A DNA stretch of 64,000 bases, from assembly GCF_009690905.1 (NCBI RefSeq), contig NZ_VOSW01000044.1, positions 1-64,000 of the forward strand. The letters are read 5' to 3'. The notes beneath the pieces were generated by a model. That model made no database searches and was not told where the DNA came from. It saw nothing but the letters and a program-made list of their open reading frames with translations. This stretch comes from Paraburkholderia madseniana. Its GTDB lineage: Bacteria > Pseudomonadota > Gammaproteobacteria > Burkholderiales > Burkholderiaceae. Below are positions 1 through 10,538 of the stretch, in pieces (the first letter of the stretch is position 1; each line of letters starts with the position of its first letter). The position numbers and the translations under genes were made by a program.

Positions 1-27
1 CTGGCGCTTGGAAGTTTCGGTGTATTA

Positions 28-45
28 CGATGTATTTATACATCG
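28..45. promoter_or_regulatory. 18-bp dyad, possible operator
   Basis: A perfect inverted repeat, CGATGTAT-TT-ATACATCG, lies in the non-coding start of the window. It is AT-rich compared with its surroundings and has the shape of a dimeric regulator site. The gene it would serve lies outside the window, because the IclR gene that ends at 181 runs toward it. No T-run follows, so a terminator is unlikely. Confidence 0.3.
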
Positions 46-180
46 CAAGGCGTTGATGCTTAAAACACCGCCCTTACTGAATCCCCGGCCACTTGCTCGC
101 GAACTATGTACCGTTAAGGTATAAGACTGCATGAGCCGGGTTTGTTTCTGGTGGCGTCGAATCTGCGCAAGCGCCCTCCG

Positions 181-1032
181 CTAATAAATCCCCATCGCCC
201 CTTCAATACTCCGCACCATCGAAACCAGCCGTGGCCCGATGTCCCCTTCGAGCTGATTCTCCTTCAGCAGATAAGACGGCACGCCGCAGTTGAACACCAG
301 AATCTCGCCATCGGCCGAAGGTTTCATCGGCACCGCGACGGCGTGGACTTCGCGTCGCAAGTCTCCGTACGAGACGCAGAACCCACGCTCATAGAAGTAA
401 TCGATGCTGCTCATCACGCGCTCGCGAAACGTATTCCATTCATTCGGCGACTTCACCGCGATCTCGTTGCAGAGCGCCTCGCGCCGCTCTGCCGGCAGCG
501 CGGCGAGCAGCGCGCGGCCCATCGCGGTTCGCACGATCGGATAGCTCAGGCCGATATCCGCCGGCAACCCCAAAGGCGTCGTGCTGCGGCTGCTTTCCAG
601 ATACACGACATTGAGCCGGTCGCGCATGCCAAGCGAGACCGAACCGCGAATCTGATCGGCCAGGTCCTTCATCGACGGCCGCGCGATCTGCCGGACACTC
701 AGGCTCGCGAGCAACGGATAGCTCAACGACAACACGGCCGAGCCGAGCTGAAACTTGTTGTTCATGCGATTGACACGCAGGTAGCCGAGCCGCGTCAACG
801 TGTAGGTGAAGCGCGAGATGGTGGCCTTGGTCATGCCGGTGCGCACCGCCAGTTCGGCATTGCCGAGTTGCGATTCGCGCGGCGTAAAGCAATGCAGGAT
901 GTCGAGGCCGCGCGCCAACGTGGTGGCGAATTGCCGGTCGCCGTCGAATTCGTCGGGCACGTAGCGCGCCTTCGAATCCAGATAGTCGCTTGCCAGCGCC
1001 GTGGCTTCGGGAAGCTTGTTGTGGGCTGCCAT
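181..1032 (-). CDS. IclR-family transcriptional regulator
   Basis: A 283-residue IclR-type regulator of the PcaR/PobR kind. A winged-helix HTH near residues 35-90 (ARGLDILHCF ... MTKATISRFTYTLTRLGYL) is followed by the IclR effector-binding domain, with typical segments such as DRLNVVYLESSR, MGRALLAALP and AVAVPM. An AGGGAG Shine-Dalgarno lies 8 bases before the ATG. It diverges from the acyl-CoA dehydrogenase operon, and a dyad at 1085-1101 sits between them. This arrangement suggests that it controls that operon in response to the carboxylate or its CoA ester. The effector cannot be read from the sequence. Confidence 0.9.
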   Translation of the reverse strand: MAAHNKLPEATALASDYLDSKARYVPDEFDGDRQFATTLARGLDILHCFTPRESQLGNAELAVRTGMTKATISRFTYTLTRLGYLRVNRMNNKFQLGSAVLSLSYPLLASLSVRQIARPSMKDLADQIRGSVSLGMRDRLNVVYLESSRSTTPLGLPADIGLSYPIVRTAMGRALLAALPAERREALCNEIAVKSPNEWNTFRERVMSSIDYFYERGFCVSYGDLRREVHAVAVPMKPSADGEILVFNCGVPSYLLKENQLEGDIGPRLVSMVRSIEGAMGIY

Positions 1033-1084
1033 GGTCGTCTCCCTTCAGATAGCCAATTTTGCGCCTCCTGTTCAGCATATCCAA

Positions 1085-1101
1085 ACTCTGTTCTGCAGAG
1101 T
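1085..1101. promoter_or_regulatory. Candidate IclR operator
   Basis: A perfect 17-bp dyad, ACTCTG-N5-CAGAGT, lies in the 143-bp gap between the IclR gene and the acyl-CoA dehydrogenase gene. The size and position fit a dimeric regulator that controls both directions. Assignment to the neighbouring IclR protein is an inference from position. Confidence 0.45.
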
Positions 1102-1175
1102 CGAACAAATGACGCCGGCGACCTGTAAATCTTCGATAGTGCAGTCATAAATCGACTCACATGACGGAGACAAGC

Positions 1176-2384
1176 ATGACCAGCAACCCCTCGCATTTCG
1201 ACTCGATGCTCGCCGACGTCGCGCGTTTCGTCCGTGAAGAAGCAATTCCGCGCGAAAACGAAATCGAGCAGGCGAATGCCGTACCGGCGGATCTCGTCGA
1301 ACGCATGCGCGAACTCGGCTATTTCGGCTGGAGCATTCCACGCGACTTCGGCGGTGCAGGACTGTCCACGGAGCAACTCGTGCGCGGCGCATTCGCGCTT
1401 TCGCAGGCCTCGGTGGCATTTCGCGCGCGGGTCGGCACGAATACCGGCATCGGTTCGGAAGCGCTCGTCGCCGATGGCACCGACGACCAGAAGCAGCGCT
1501 ATCTGCCGCGTCTCGCTTCGGGCGAATTGACCGGCGCTTTCGCGCTGACCGAAGCGGACGCCGGCTCTGACGCTACCGCGTTGCGCACGACCGCGCGGCG
1601 CGACGGTGGTCACTACGTCCTCGATGGCAGCAAGTGCTTCATCACCAACGCGCCGATCGCGGACCTGTTCACGGTGATGGCCCGCACCGATCCTGCCACG
1701 CCCGGCGCCGGTGGCATTTCCGCATTTCTCGTCGAACGTGGCATGCCAGGCCTCTCCACCAGCGCGCCTTACGACAAGATGGGCCAGGCGGGCTCGCCGG
1801 TCGGTGACGTAGTGTTCGATGCGTGCCGCGTGCCCGCGGCCAATCTGATCGGCGGTGTCGAAGGTCAAGGCTTCCGTACCGCGATGAAGGTATTGAACAA
1901 GCAGCGCATTCACCTGGCCGCGCTGTGCACGGGCCCGGCAATGCGGATGCTCGACGAAGCCGTTGCGTACACATCGAAACGCGAGCAGTTCGGCAAGCCC
2001 GTAGCCGAGTTCCAGCTCGTGCAGGCGCTGATCGCCGAATGCCAGACCGAAATCTTCGCCGCGCGCTCGATGATTCTCGAAACCGCCCGCAAACGCGATG
2101 CAGGCGAAGACGTCGCGCTGGAAGCGTCGATGTGCAAGATGTTCGCCTCGGAGATGTGCGGACGCGTCGCGGACCGCGCGGTTCAGATGCTCGGCGGACG
2201 CGGCTATCTCGCGGGCAATGCGGTCGAGCGGTTCTACCGCGACGTGCGCGCGTTCCGCATCTATGAGGGCACCACGCAGATTCATCAGTTGAACATCGCG
2301 AAGATTACGCTGCGGCGCGCGGCTGAACGGGATCAGACGAAACAGAAGGACAGCGTTCACGCCGACGCTGCGCGTGCCGCATGA
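1176..2384 (+). CDS. Acyl-CoA dehydrogenase
   Basis: A flavin acyl-CoA dehydrogenase of 402 residues, catalysing alpha,beta-dehydrogenation of an acyl-CoA with electrons passed to ETF. The three family regions are visible: a helical N-domain, a beta-barrel with the signature FALTEADAGSDATALRTTA and CFITNAPIAD, and a C-terminal helical domain with KREQFGKP, QMLGGRGYLAGNAVERFYRDVR and IYEGTTQIHQLNIAK. An in-frame ATG at 1161 also exists, but GGAG lies 7 bases before 1176, so the later start is preferred. The stop overlaps the start of the acyl-CoA synthetase gene by four bases, showing translational coupling. The substrate is unknown. Confidence 0.92.
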   Translation: MTSNPSHFDSMLADVARFVREEAIPRENEIEQANAVPADLVERMRELGYFGWSIPRDFGGAGLSTEQLVRGAFALSQASVAFRARVGTNTGIGSEALVADGTDDQKQRYLPRLASGELTGAFALTEADAGSDATALRTTARRDGGHYVLDGSKCFITNAPIADLFTVMARTDPATPGAGGISAFLVERGMPGLSTSAPYDKMGQAGSPVGDVVFDACRVPAANLIGGVEGQGFRTAMKVLNKQRIHLAALCTGPAMRMLDEAVAYTSKREQFGKPVAEFQLVQALIAECQTEIFAARSMILETARKRDAGEDVALEASMCKMFASEMCGRVADRAVQMLGGRGYLAGNAVERFYRDVRAFRIYEGTTQIHQLNIAKITLRRAAERDQTKQKDSVHADAARAA

Positions 2385-4630
2385 GCGCCCTTATGAACAC
2401 CACCGCGCACGCTGCAAACACGCTCGACATTCGACGGCTCGTCGATCCACGCTCGATCGCAGTCATCGGCGCCTCGAACGATCCGAAGTCGATCAGCGGC
2501 CAGCCGATGCGCTTTCTCATACAGCACGGGTATCAAGGCGCGCTGTATCCGGTGAATCCGAAGTACGCCGAGATTGCCGGCGTGGCGTGCCACGGCAGCA
2601 TCGCCGCGTTACCGGCTACGCCCGATCTCGCGCTGATCCTCGTCGCGGCGCGTCGCGTTCCCGACATGCTGCGCCAATGCGGCGAAAAAGGTATCGGCTT
2701 CGCGATCATCTACAGCTCCGGATTCGCGGAAGCGGGCGAAGCCGGCGCCGCGCTGCAGCGCGAATGCGCGGAAGTCGCGCAGGCGTTCGGCATCCGCGTG
2801 ATCGGCCCGAACTGCCAGGGATTCGTCAGCACGGGCGCCGGCGTCTACGCCGGATTCGGCGCACCGTTCGGCGTCGATTACCGGCGTGGGGGCCTGTCAT
2901 TGATTTCGCAAAGCGGCGGCTTCGGCTGCGCGTTGCTGCTGATGGCCGACGAACTCGGCATCGGCTTGCGCCATTTCATCACCACCGGCAACGAGGCCGA
3001 CGTCAGCCTGCTCGATCTCGTCGATGCCTGTATCGCGGACCCGCAAACGTCGTTGATTGCCGCGTATATCGAAGGCTTGAAGGATGCGCGGCGCCTCGTC
3101 GACGTGGCCAACCGCGCGCTCGACGCCGGCAAACCGCTGCTCGCGTGGAAAGTCGGCAACACCGCCGACGGCGCCAAAGCAGCCACGTCGCACACGGCGA
3201 ATCTGGGCGGCGCATCCGCGCTCTATCGCACGGCTTTCCGTCAGACCGGCGTGATCGAAGTCACCGATGTCGCGGATCTCGGCGACTACGCCAAGGCGTT
3301 CGAAGCCAAACGCCTGCCGCGCGGCAACCGGATCGCGGTCGTCACGCTCTCGGGCGGCGCCGGCATTCTGATCACCGATGCCTGTGCCGAACGTGGCATG
3401 TCCGTGCCCGCGTTGTCGGCAGATACGCTCGAACGGCTCAAACCGATCGTTCCCGCGTTCGCCTCGTTGAACAATCCGATCGATCTCACGGCGGGCATTC
3501 TCGCCGAGCCGAGGATTTTTGCCGACGCACTGCAGATCATTGCCGACGATCCGAACATCGACGCGATCGCGATCATGGCTGCCGCCGCGAGCGGAGAAGT
3601 CGCGCGCGTGATGGCCGAGGCAATCGTGCGCGTCTACGACGCCACGACCAAGCCGATGATGCTCGCCTGGAACGCCCGCCGCGACATGGCCGCCGGCGCA
3701 TACGAAATGATCGAAACGCATGGCGTACCGCTGTATGCGACGCCCGTGCGTTGCGGTCGCGCGTTCGCGGCGTTGTCGGACTATGCGCAGGCGCAGCGGA
3801 TGCGTGCGGCGGCGCGTAGTGCAGAACCGCTTGCACGTCCGCAATACGATGCAGAGCAAGCTCGCGCGCTGCTGGCTGTCAGTCAGGGCGACCTGACCGA
3901 ACATGCCTCGCAGTCGTTGCTGCGCGATTACGGCATCGAAACGCCCAGGAGCGCGCTCGCGCACAACAGCGACGAAGCATGCGCCATCGCGCGGTCGATC
4001 GGCTTTCCGCTCGTCATCAAAGTGCAATCGCCCGACATTCCGCACAAGACGGAAGCCGGCGCAGTACGAGTCGGCATCCGCGATGAAGTGGCGCTTGCCG
4101 ATGCCTTCGACGAAATCATCGCGAATGCGCGCCGCCATGTGCCCCACGCGCGAATCGAAGGCGTGCTGGTGCAGGAAGAGATCCGCGATGCGATCGAGAT
4201 GATCGTCGGCATAGAGAACGATGCGACGTTCGGACCGGCTGTGATGTGCGGTCTAGGCGGGATCTATGCCGAGGTGCTGAAGGACGTGGCGTTCCGGCTG
4301 GCCCCGGTCACGCACGCCGACGCCCACGCGATGATCCGCGAATTGCGCGCCTTCGCGATGCTCGACGGTGCGCGCGGCAAACCGCCTGGTGATATCGAGG
4401 CCCTCGTCGAGACGATCGTCGCGCTCTCCACCATGGCGCTCGACCAGCAAGCGAGCCTGAAGGAGCTGGATATCAATCCGCTTTTCGTGCTGCCAGCCGG
4501 CAAGGGCGTACGTGCCGGCGATGCGCTGGCGCGCTGCCTGCCGCGCGCCGCGAATGCAGCCGGCTCCGTCAACGCCGCCGACGGCATGCACGAAAGCGAG
4601 CATTGTGCTCGAGATGTCGTGGACGGATAG
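2381..4630 (+). CDS. NDP-forming acyl-CoA synthetase (acetate-CoA ligase family), alpha-beta fusion
   Basis: A 749-residue ADP/GDP-forming acyl-CoA synthetase in which the CoA-binding, ligase and ATP-grasp parts are fused in one chain. The N-terminal Rossmann CoA-binding domain begins VDPRSIAVIGASNDPKSISG. The central ligase domain carries the likely phospho-histidine in ATSHTANLGG. The C-terminal ATP-grasp domain includes GFPLVIKVQSPDIPHKTEAG and VGIENDATFGPAVMCGLGGI. It probably interconverts a carboxylate and its CoA thioester at the cost of one nucleoside triphosphate. It is coupled to the acyl-CoA dehydrogenase by ATGA overlap and followed by a transporter, which suggests that the cluster imports, activates and dehydrogenates an organic acid. 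Confidence 0.9.
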   Translation: MSALMNTTAHAANTLDIRRLVDPRSIAVIGASNDPKSISGQPMRFLIQHGYQGALYPVNPKYAEIAGVACHGSIAALPATPDLALILVAARRVPDMLRQCGEKGIGFAIIYSSGFAEAGEAGAALQRECAEVAQAFGIRVIGPNCQGFVSTGAGVYAGFGAPFGVDYRRGGLSLISQSGGFGCALLLMADELGIGLRHFITTGNEADVSLLDLVDACIADPQTSLIAAYIEGLKDARRLVDVANRALDAGKPLLAWKVGNTADGAKAATSHTANLGGASALYRTAFRQTGVIEVTDVADLGDYAKAFEAKRLPRGNRIAVVTLSGGAGILITDACAERGMSVPALSADTLERLKPIVPAFASLNNPIDLTAGILAEPRIFADALQIIADDPNIDAIAIMAAAASGEVARVMAEAIVRVYDATTKPMMLAWNARRDMAAGAYEMIETHGVPLYATPVRCGRAFAALSDYAQAQRMRAAARSAEPLARPQYDAEQARALLAVSQGDLTEHASQSLLRDYGIETPRSALAHNSDEACAIARSIGFPLVIKVQSPDIPHKTEAGAVRVGIRDEVALADAFDEIIANARRHVPHARIEGVLVQEEIRDAIEMIVGIENDATFGPAVMCGLGGIYAEVLKDVAFRLAPVTHADAHAMIRELRAFAMLDGARGKPPGDIEALVETIVALSTMALDQQASLKELDINPLFVLPAGKGVRAGDALARCLPRAANAAGSVNAADGMHESEHCARDVVDG

Positions 4631-4770
4631 TGAAGCGGTGCCGGGCCGCTTTGAGATCGGACGTCGCTGATTTGCCGCGCTATATACAGTGCTATGCACC
4701 GCGCGCCGCAATATGCATCGCAACATGCGCAGCGACACCCACCGCAGTTGGCATTCTTCGCGAGACCATC

Positions 4771-6165
4771 ATGCACGGCTATTCGCATTCAGGCACATCG
4801 ACCACGGACAACCTCACGCCCGTCGAGGTCGAACGCACTTACCGCAAGATCTTTTTCCGGCTGATTCCGTTGCTGTTTCTCTGCTACGTGATCAGCTATA
4901 TCGACCGCGTCAACATCAGCTTCGCCAAGCTGCAGTTCATGCACGACCTCGGCTTCTCGGAGTCGACTTACGGCTTGGGCGCGGGGCTTTTCTTCATCGG
5001 CTACGTGCTGTTCGAAGTCCCGAGCAATCTGTGGATGCAGCGCGTCGGCGCACGCCGCACGCTGTTGCGCATCATGTTCGCGTGGGGGCTGGTGTCGAGT
5101 CTGATGATGTTCGTGCGCACGCCGACGCAGTTCTATGCGATGCGCTTCCTGCTCGGCGTGACCGAAGCGGGCTTCTTCCCCGGCATCATCTTCTATCTGA
5201 GCTGCTGGTTTCCCGGCGCGCGGCGCGCACGCGTGACCGCATTTCTGATGATGGCGACCGCGGTGGCCGGGATCATCGGCGGGCCGATGTCCGGGTTCAT
5301 CATGACGCGGCTTGCCGGCGTCGGCGGCTTGCCGGGCTGGCAATGGCTGTTTCTTCTAGAAGGCGTGCCGGCCGTCACACTCGGCATCATTGCGTTCCTC
5401 ATGCTCGGCGACAGGCCGGAAGACGTGAGCTGGCTCGACGCGCGCGAGAAAGCGCTGGTGTCGAGTGAACTCGCCGCCGACGAGAAGACCAAGCAAACCG
5501 GTCATCTCGACGGACTGCGCGGCGCGCTCGCGAACCCGCGCGTGTATTTCGCGGCACTCGTCTATTTCGCGGTGATGATGCCGTTCAACGCGATCGGCTT
5601 CTGGGCACCGACCATCATCCGCGACATGGGCGTCGCGAATGTGCTGGATGTCGGACTGTTGTCGGCGCTTGTTTTCATCGCGGCTGCGCTCGGCACCTAT
5701 GTGGTGGGCGCCAGTTCCGACCGGACCATGGAACGGCGCTGGCATGTCGCGGCAAGCGCCTGCGTGACCGCGCTGGCGTTCGCGTTGCTGCCTGCCGCCG
5801 GCCATAACGTCGCGCTCGGTGTTGGCTTGCTGGCGCTCGCGGCGGCTGCATCGTACGGCTCGTTTGTCGTGTTCTGGACGATTCCGCAGACCTTCCTGCC
5901 GCGCTCGTCGGCCGCGGGCGGTATTGCGATGATCACGAGTCTCGGCGGCACGGGTGGGTTTGTGAGTCCAGCGTTTGTCGGCTGGGTCAAAACGCAGACC
6001 GGCAGTGCGCAATATGGGTTGATTGGCTTGGCGGTGGTGCTGCTGGCCGGGGTCGTGTTGATGCTGGTTGTATTTCCGGCGCCGGGGAGAAAAGTCGCGG
6101 TGCCCACGACGGGCGGCAATGCGAATGCGCCAGCGCAACATGGGCTCGGTCAGACTCATCAGTAA
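4771..6165 (+). CDS. MFS transporter, anion:cation symporter (ACS) type
   Basis: A 12-helix major facilitator protein of about 464 residues. The ACS-type signature is clear: CYVISYIDRVNISFAK in helix 1, GAGLFFIGYVLFEVPSNLWM in helix 2, then GVTEAGFFPGIIFYLSCWFP. Relatives carry organic acids such as phthalate, tartrate or hexuronates with protons. The open frame extends upstream to 4603, but residues before the ATG at 4771 are Cys/Arg-rich and not transporter-like, so the shorter start is used. It follows the CoA synthetase gene by 140 bases and is likely the uptake system for the substrate of the cluster. Confidence 0.88.
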   Translation: MHGYSHSGTSTTDNLTPVEVERTYRKIFFRLIPLLFLCYVISYIDRVNISFAKLQFMHDLGFSESTYGLGAGLFFIGYVLFEVPSNLWMQRVGARRTLLRIMFAWGLVSSLMMFVRTPTQFYAMRFLLGVTEAGFFPGIIFYLSCWFPGARRARVTAFLMMATAVAGIIGGPMSGFIMTRLAGVGGLPGWQWLFLLEGVPAVTLGIIAFLMLGDRPEDVSWLDAREKALVSSELAADEKTKQTGHLDGLRGALANPRVYFAALVYFAVMMPFNAIGFWAPTIIRDMGVANVLDVGLLSALVFIAAALGTYVVGASSDRTMERRWHVAASACVTALAFALLPAAGHNVALGVGLLALAAAASYGSFVVFWTIPQTFLPRSSAAGGIAMITSLGGTGGFVSPAFVGWVKTQTGSAQYGLIGLAVVLLAGVVLMLVVFPAPGRKVAVPTTGGNANAPAQHGLGQTHQ

Positions 6166-6303
6166 GCAGGACACACCGCTGCCGAAAGACGCCGCCCATC
6201 CACCGTCCAGGCGCGAAAATTCGTAGCTTTGTTGATTTTCTGGTGGCGGCGCTGGCAACCTGGTGGATCCTTGCGTTACTGAGCTCACCAGGAAGGCACC
6301 CTC

Positions 6304-7110
6304 ATGCAATCCCACGACGACGACCTCACCCATTTCGAAGCCCATGGCGCAGCCCCGCTGCCGGTCTCGAACGACTACGGCTACGTCGAGCACGAAGGCG
6401 CGCGAATCTGGTACGCGTCCTATGGGACCGGCAAACCGGTGATCCTGCTGCATGGCGGTCTGGGGCACAGCGGCAACTGGGGCTATCAGGTCCCGGCGCT
6501 GGTCGGCTCGGGGCATCGCGTGGTGGTCATCGACAGCCGCGGCCATGGCCGCAGCACCCGCGATGCGCGTCCCTATATGTACGAGCTGATGGCCTCCGAC
6601 GTGCTGGCCGTGATGAACACGCTGCAGCTCGACCGGGCCGCTATAGCCGGTTGGAGCGACGGCGCGTGCGTGGCCCTGGTGTTGGCCCGCCAGGTGCCGG
6701 AGCGGGTTGCAGGCGTGTTTTTCTTCGGCTGCAACATGGATCCGAGCGGGACGAAGAAATTCGTGCCGACGCCGATCATCGATCGCTGCTTCGGAAGGCA
6801 TGCCAAAGACTATGCGCAACTCTCGGCAACGCCGGACGACTTCGACGCATTTGTCAGCGCGGTCAGCGAAATGATGAGAACCCAGCCCAACTACTCCGCG
6901 CGCGATCTGGCCGGGATTCGAGTGCCGGTTGCGATCGTCCAGAGCGAGCACGACGAATTCATCAAGCCGGAACACGCCGACTATCTCGCCCGCACCATTC
7001 CCGGCGCGAAGTTGATTCTTTTGCCTGGCGTGAGCCATTTCGCCCCGCTGCAACGGCCGGATGAGTTCAACCGCGTGCTGCTAGCGTTTCTAGGCCAGGT
7101 TCTTTCCTGA
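6304..7110 (+). CDS. Alpha/beta-fold hydrolase
   Basis: A 268-residue alpha/beta hydrolase. The oxyanion-hole segment is VILLHGGLGHSGNWG, the nucleophile elbow is GWSDG with its serine, the acid is probably the aspartate in SEHDEF, and the catalytic histidine is in GVSHFAP near the C-terminus. All triad members are therefore present. There is no signal peptide, so it is cytoplasmic. AAGGC and AGGAAGG lie just upstream of the ATG. Similar proteins hydrolyse esters, lactones or C-C bonds; nothing here identifies the substrate. It stands alone between the MFS gene and a 398-bp stretch without genes. Confidence 0.88.
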   Translation: MQSHDDDLTHFEAHGAAPLPVSNDYGYVEHEGARIWYASYGTGKPVILLHGGLGHSGNWGYQVPALVGSGHRVVVIDSRGHGRSTRDARPYMYELMASDVLAVMNTLQLDRAAIAGWSDGACVALVLARQVPERVAGVFFFGCNMDPSGTKKFVPTPIIDRCFGRHAKDYAQLSATPDDFDAFVSAVSEMMRTQPNYSARDLAGIRVPVAIVQSEHDEFIKPEHADYLARTIPGAKLILLPGVSHFAPLQRPDEFNRVLLAFLGQVLS

Positions 7111-7508
7111 ACAGAACGATCACGGGCGCAACCGCGCTCTGCCCCGAATGCGCCCTGCCCCACTATTTGGCCAACCCGCCAAAATTTCACGATGTGGCAT
7201 GAGCCCTTGCTTCGTAAAAAATCGTGGTGCGTGGCACAAATTCGCCATTTCGCAATGCCGCCCCACGTTGCACATCGCAAAATGACGACAACAAGCCTTT
7301 ATTTTTAAACGATATTTTTTGATCGAATGAACCGTCTAACAGCCCCTTGCGCCGTGACCTGCTGACGTAGACTCTTTTACAAGAGCCGGCGCTTCATGTG
7401 GTGCAGCAAAATAGACGGGACGAAAACGCAGTGGCAGTGTGTCCCCCCGCTCCATACATGAAGCCGCCGCGGCGCAGCGGTTTTTAAATGGCAATTGGGA
7501 GACTAAAA
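7111..7508. other. Intergenic stretch, AT-rich core
   Basis: About 400 bases separate the hydrolase from the small conserved gene. I see no gene here. The segment around 7297-7325 is unusually AT-rich for this genome (runs of T and A) and would suit a promoter region for the small downstream gene, but no convincing -35/-10 pair could be chosen. Confidence 0.4.
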
Positions 7509-7736
7509 ATGAAAGGCTTTCGCTTTGGATCGACCCAGGGAGCGTTCTACATTTTGCCGGGCCAGGGCGGTTGGGAGGCAACCTACGGTAACGAGACGCT
7601 CGGTGAATTTTCCAGCCCGCAACAGGCAGCCGATGAAGTCGCACGCGGCCTGACCTGCCCGCAGTTGACCGAAATCGACACGTCGACGCTCGACATTCCA
7701 GAAAAACTCAGCGATTGGGAAATCGTTCACGTGTGA
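7509..7736 (+). CDS. Small conserved hypothetical protein
   Basis: A 75-residue acidic soluble protein with no signal peptide and no membrane segment. GGGAG lies 8 bases before the ATG at 7509, which makes this a better start than the ATG at 7488. The composition is that of a folded domain (FGSTQGAFYILPGQGGWEATYG, followed by a helix rich in Ala and Glu). A strong terminator follows at 7774. I do not recognise the family. The good ribosome-binding site and own terminator argue for a real monocistronic gene. Confidence 0.7.
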   Translation: MKGFRFGSTQGAFYILPGQGGWEATYGNETLGEFSSPQQAADEVARGLTCPQLTEIDTSTLDIPEKLSDWEIVHV

Positions 7737-7773
7737 GGGCAGGCATGACCGCCACTCACGTATGCGTAGAAAC

Positions 7774-7810
7774 GACGATGGCGCTCCTGAGGAGCGCCAT
7801 CGTCTTGTTT
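7774..7810. terminator. Bidirectional intrinsic terminator
   Basis: A perfect 14-bp stem (GACGATGGCGCTCC paired with GGAGCGCCATCGTC) closes a TGA loop and is followed by TTGTTT on the plus strand. On the minus strand it is followed by GTTTCT. It lies between the end of the small plus-strand gene and the end of the minus-strand isocitrate dehydrogenase gene, so it can serve both. Confidence 0.85.
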
Positions 7811-7897
7811 GCTGCTTACTTCAGGGCCTGCTTCGGTACTTTGAGCAACGGCCTCAGTACCTCATTCGGCACCTCACTCAGCACGTCATTCCGACCA

Positions 7898-10126
<2,229 letters not shown>

Positions 10127-10402
10127 GTTTGATGCTTTGCTTGGTGAAGTGTTAGACAGAGCGTTGGTGGCGCTGAGCCGCGGGGTGGCGACAAAGCAGC
10201 AAGAACGCAGCGCGACCCACGGCACTACTTTTTACGGCCCGACCGTGAGTATATGCGTGTTTTCCAGTACTCGCTGCGAAACAAACATGCCGCCGCCACG
10301 CCCCGCACAGGGTCAAGCCCCGCCAGATAAGGCTTTGAGCCGAATGCCCTATGCCTTAAGACAGATGTCTTATAGATGACTTGCGATGCGAAACTAGCGA
10401 TT

Positions 10403-10428
10403 GTTAATGCGAATCAGATGCATTACCA
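10403..10428. promoter_or_regulatory. Candidate Fur-type operator
   Basis: TAATGC-N9-GCATTA forms a 21-bp dyad that resembles an interleaved Fur box in size and AT content. It lies in the gap between isocitrate dehydrogenase and the siderophore receptor, about 110 bases before the receptor start. Iron-repressed receptors in this group usually have such a site. The match to the Fur consensus is only partial. Confidence 0.4.
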
Positions 10429-10538
10429 TTCGTATGAAGTCGCAGTTTGAACCATCCGTTTAACAACCACTCGCTCGAAACTGGCCGTTTCGCACATCTT
10501 TGGTGCGCGGCGGCGTCACGCTGCCTAACTCAAACAAC

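Noticed and set aside
831..2360. Long minus-strand open frame of 509 residues opposite the acyl-CoA dehydrogenase gene
   Set aside because: It is antisense to two well-supported genes and its Arg/His-rich translation matches no family; it is a product of high GC content.
2897..4147. 416-residue minus-strand frame inside the CoA synthetase gene
   Set aside because: The opposite strand carries all motifs of the synthetase; this frame is a shadow.
5356..7053. 565-residue minus-strand frame across the MFS and hydrolase genes
   Set aside because: It crosses two real genes on the other strand and has shadow-type composition.
7197..7213. Sigma-54-like TGGCATGAGCCCTTGCT in the gap after the hydrolase
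   Set aside because: The GG to GC spacing is 11 rather than 10 bases, which sigma-54 does not tolerate well.
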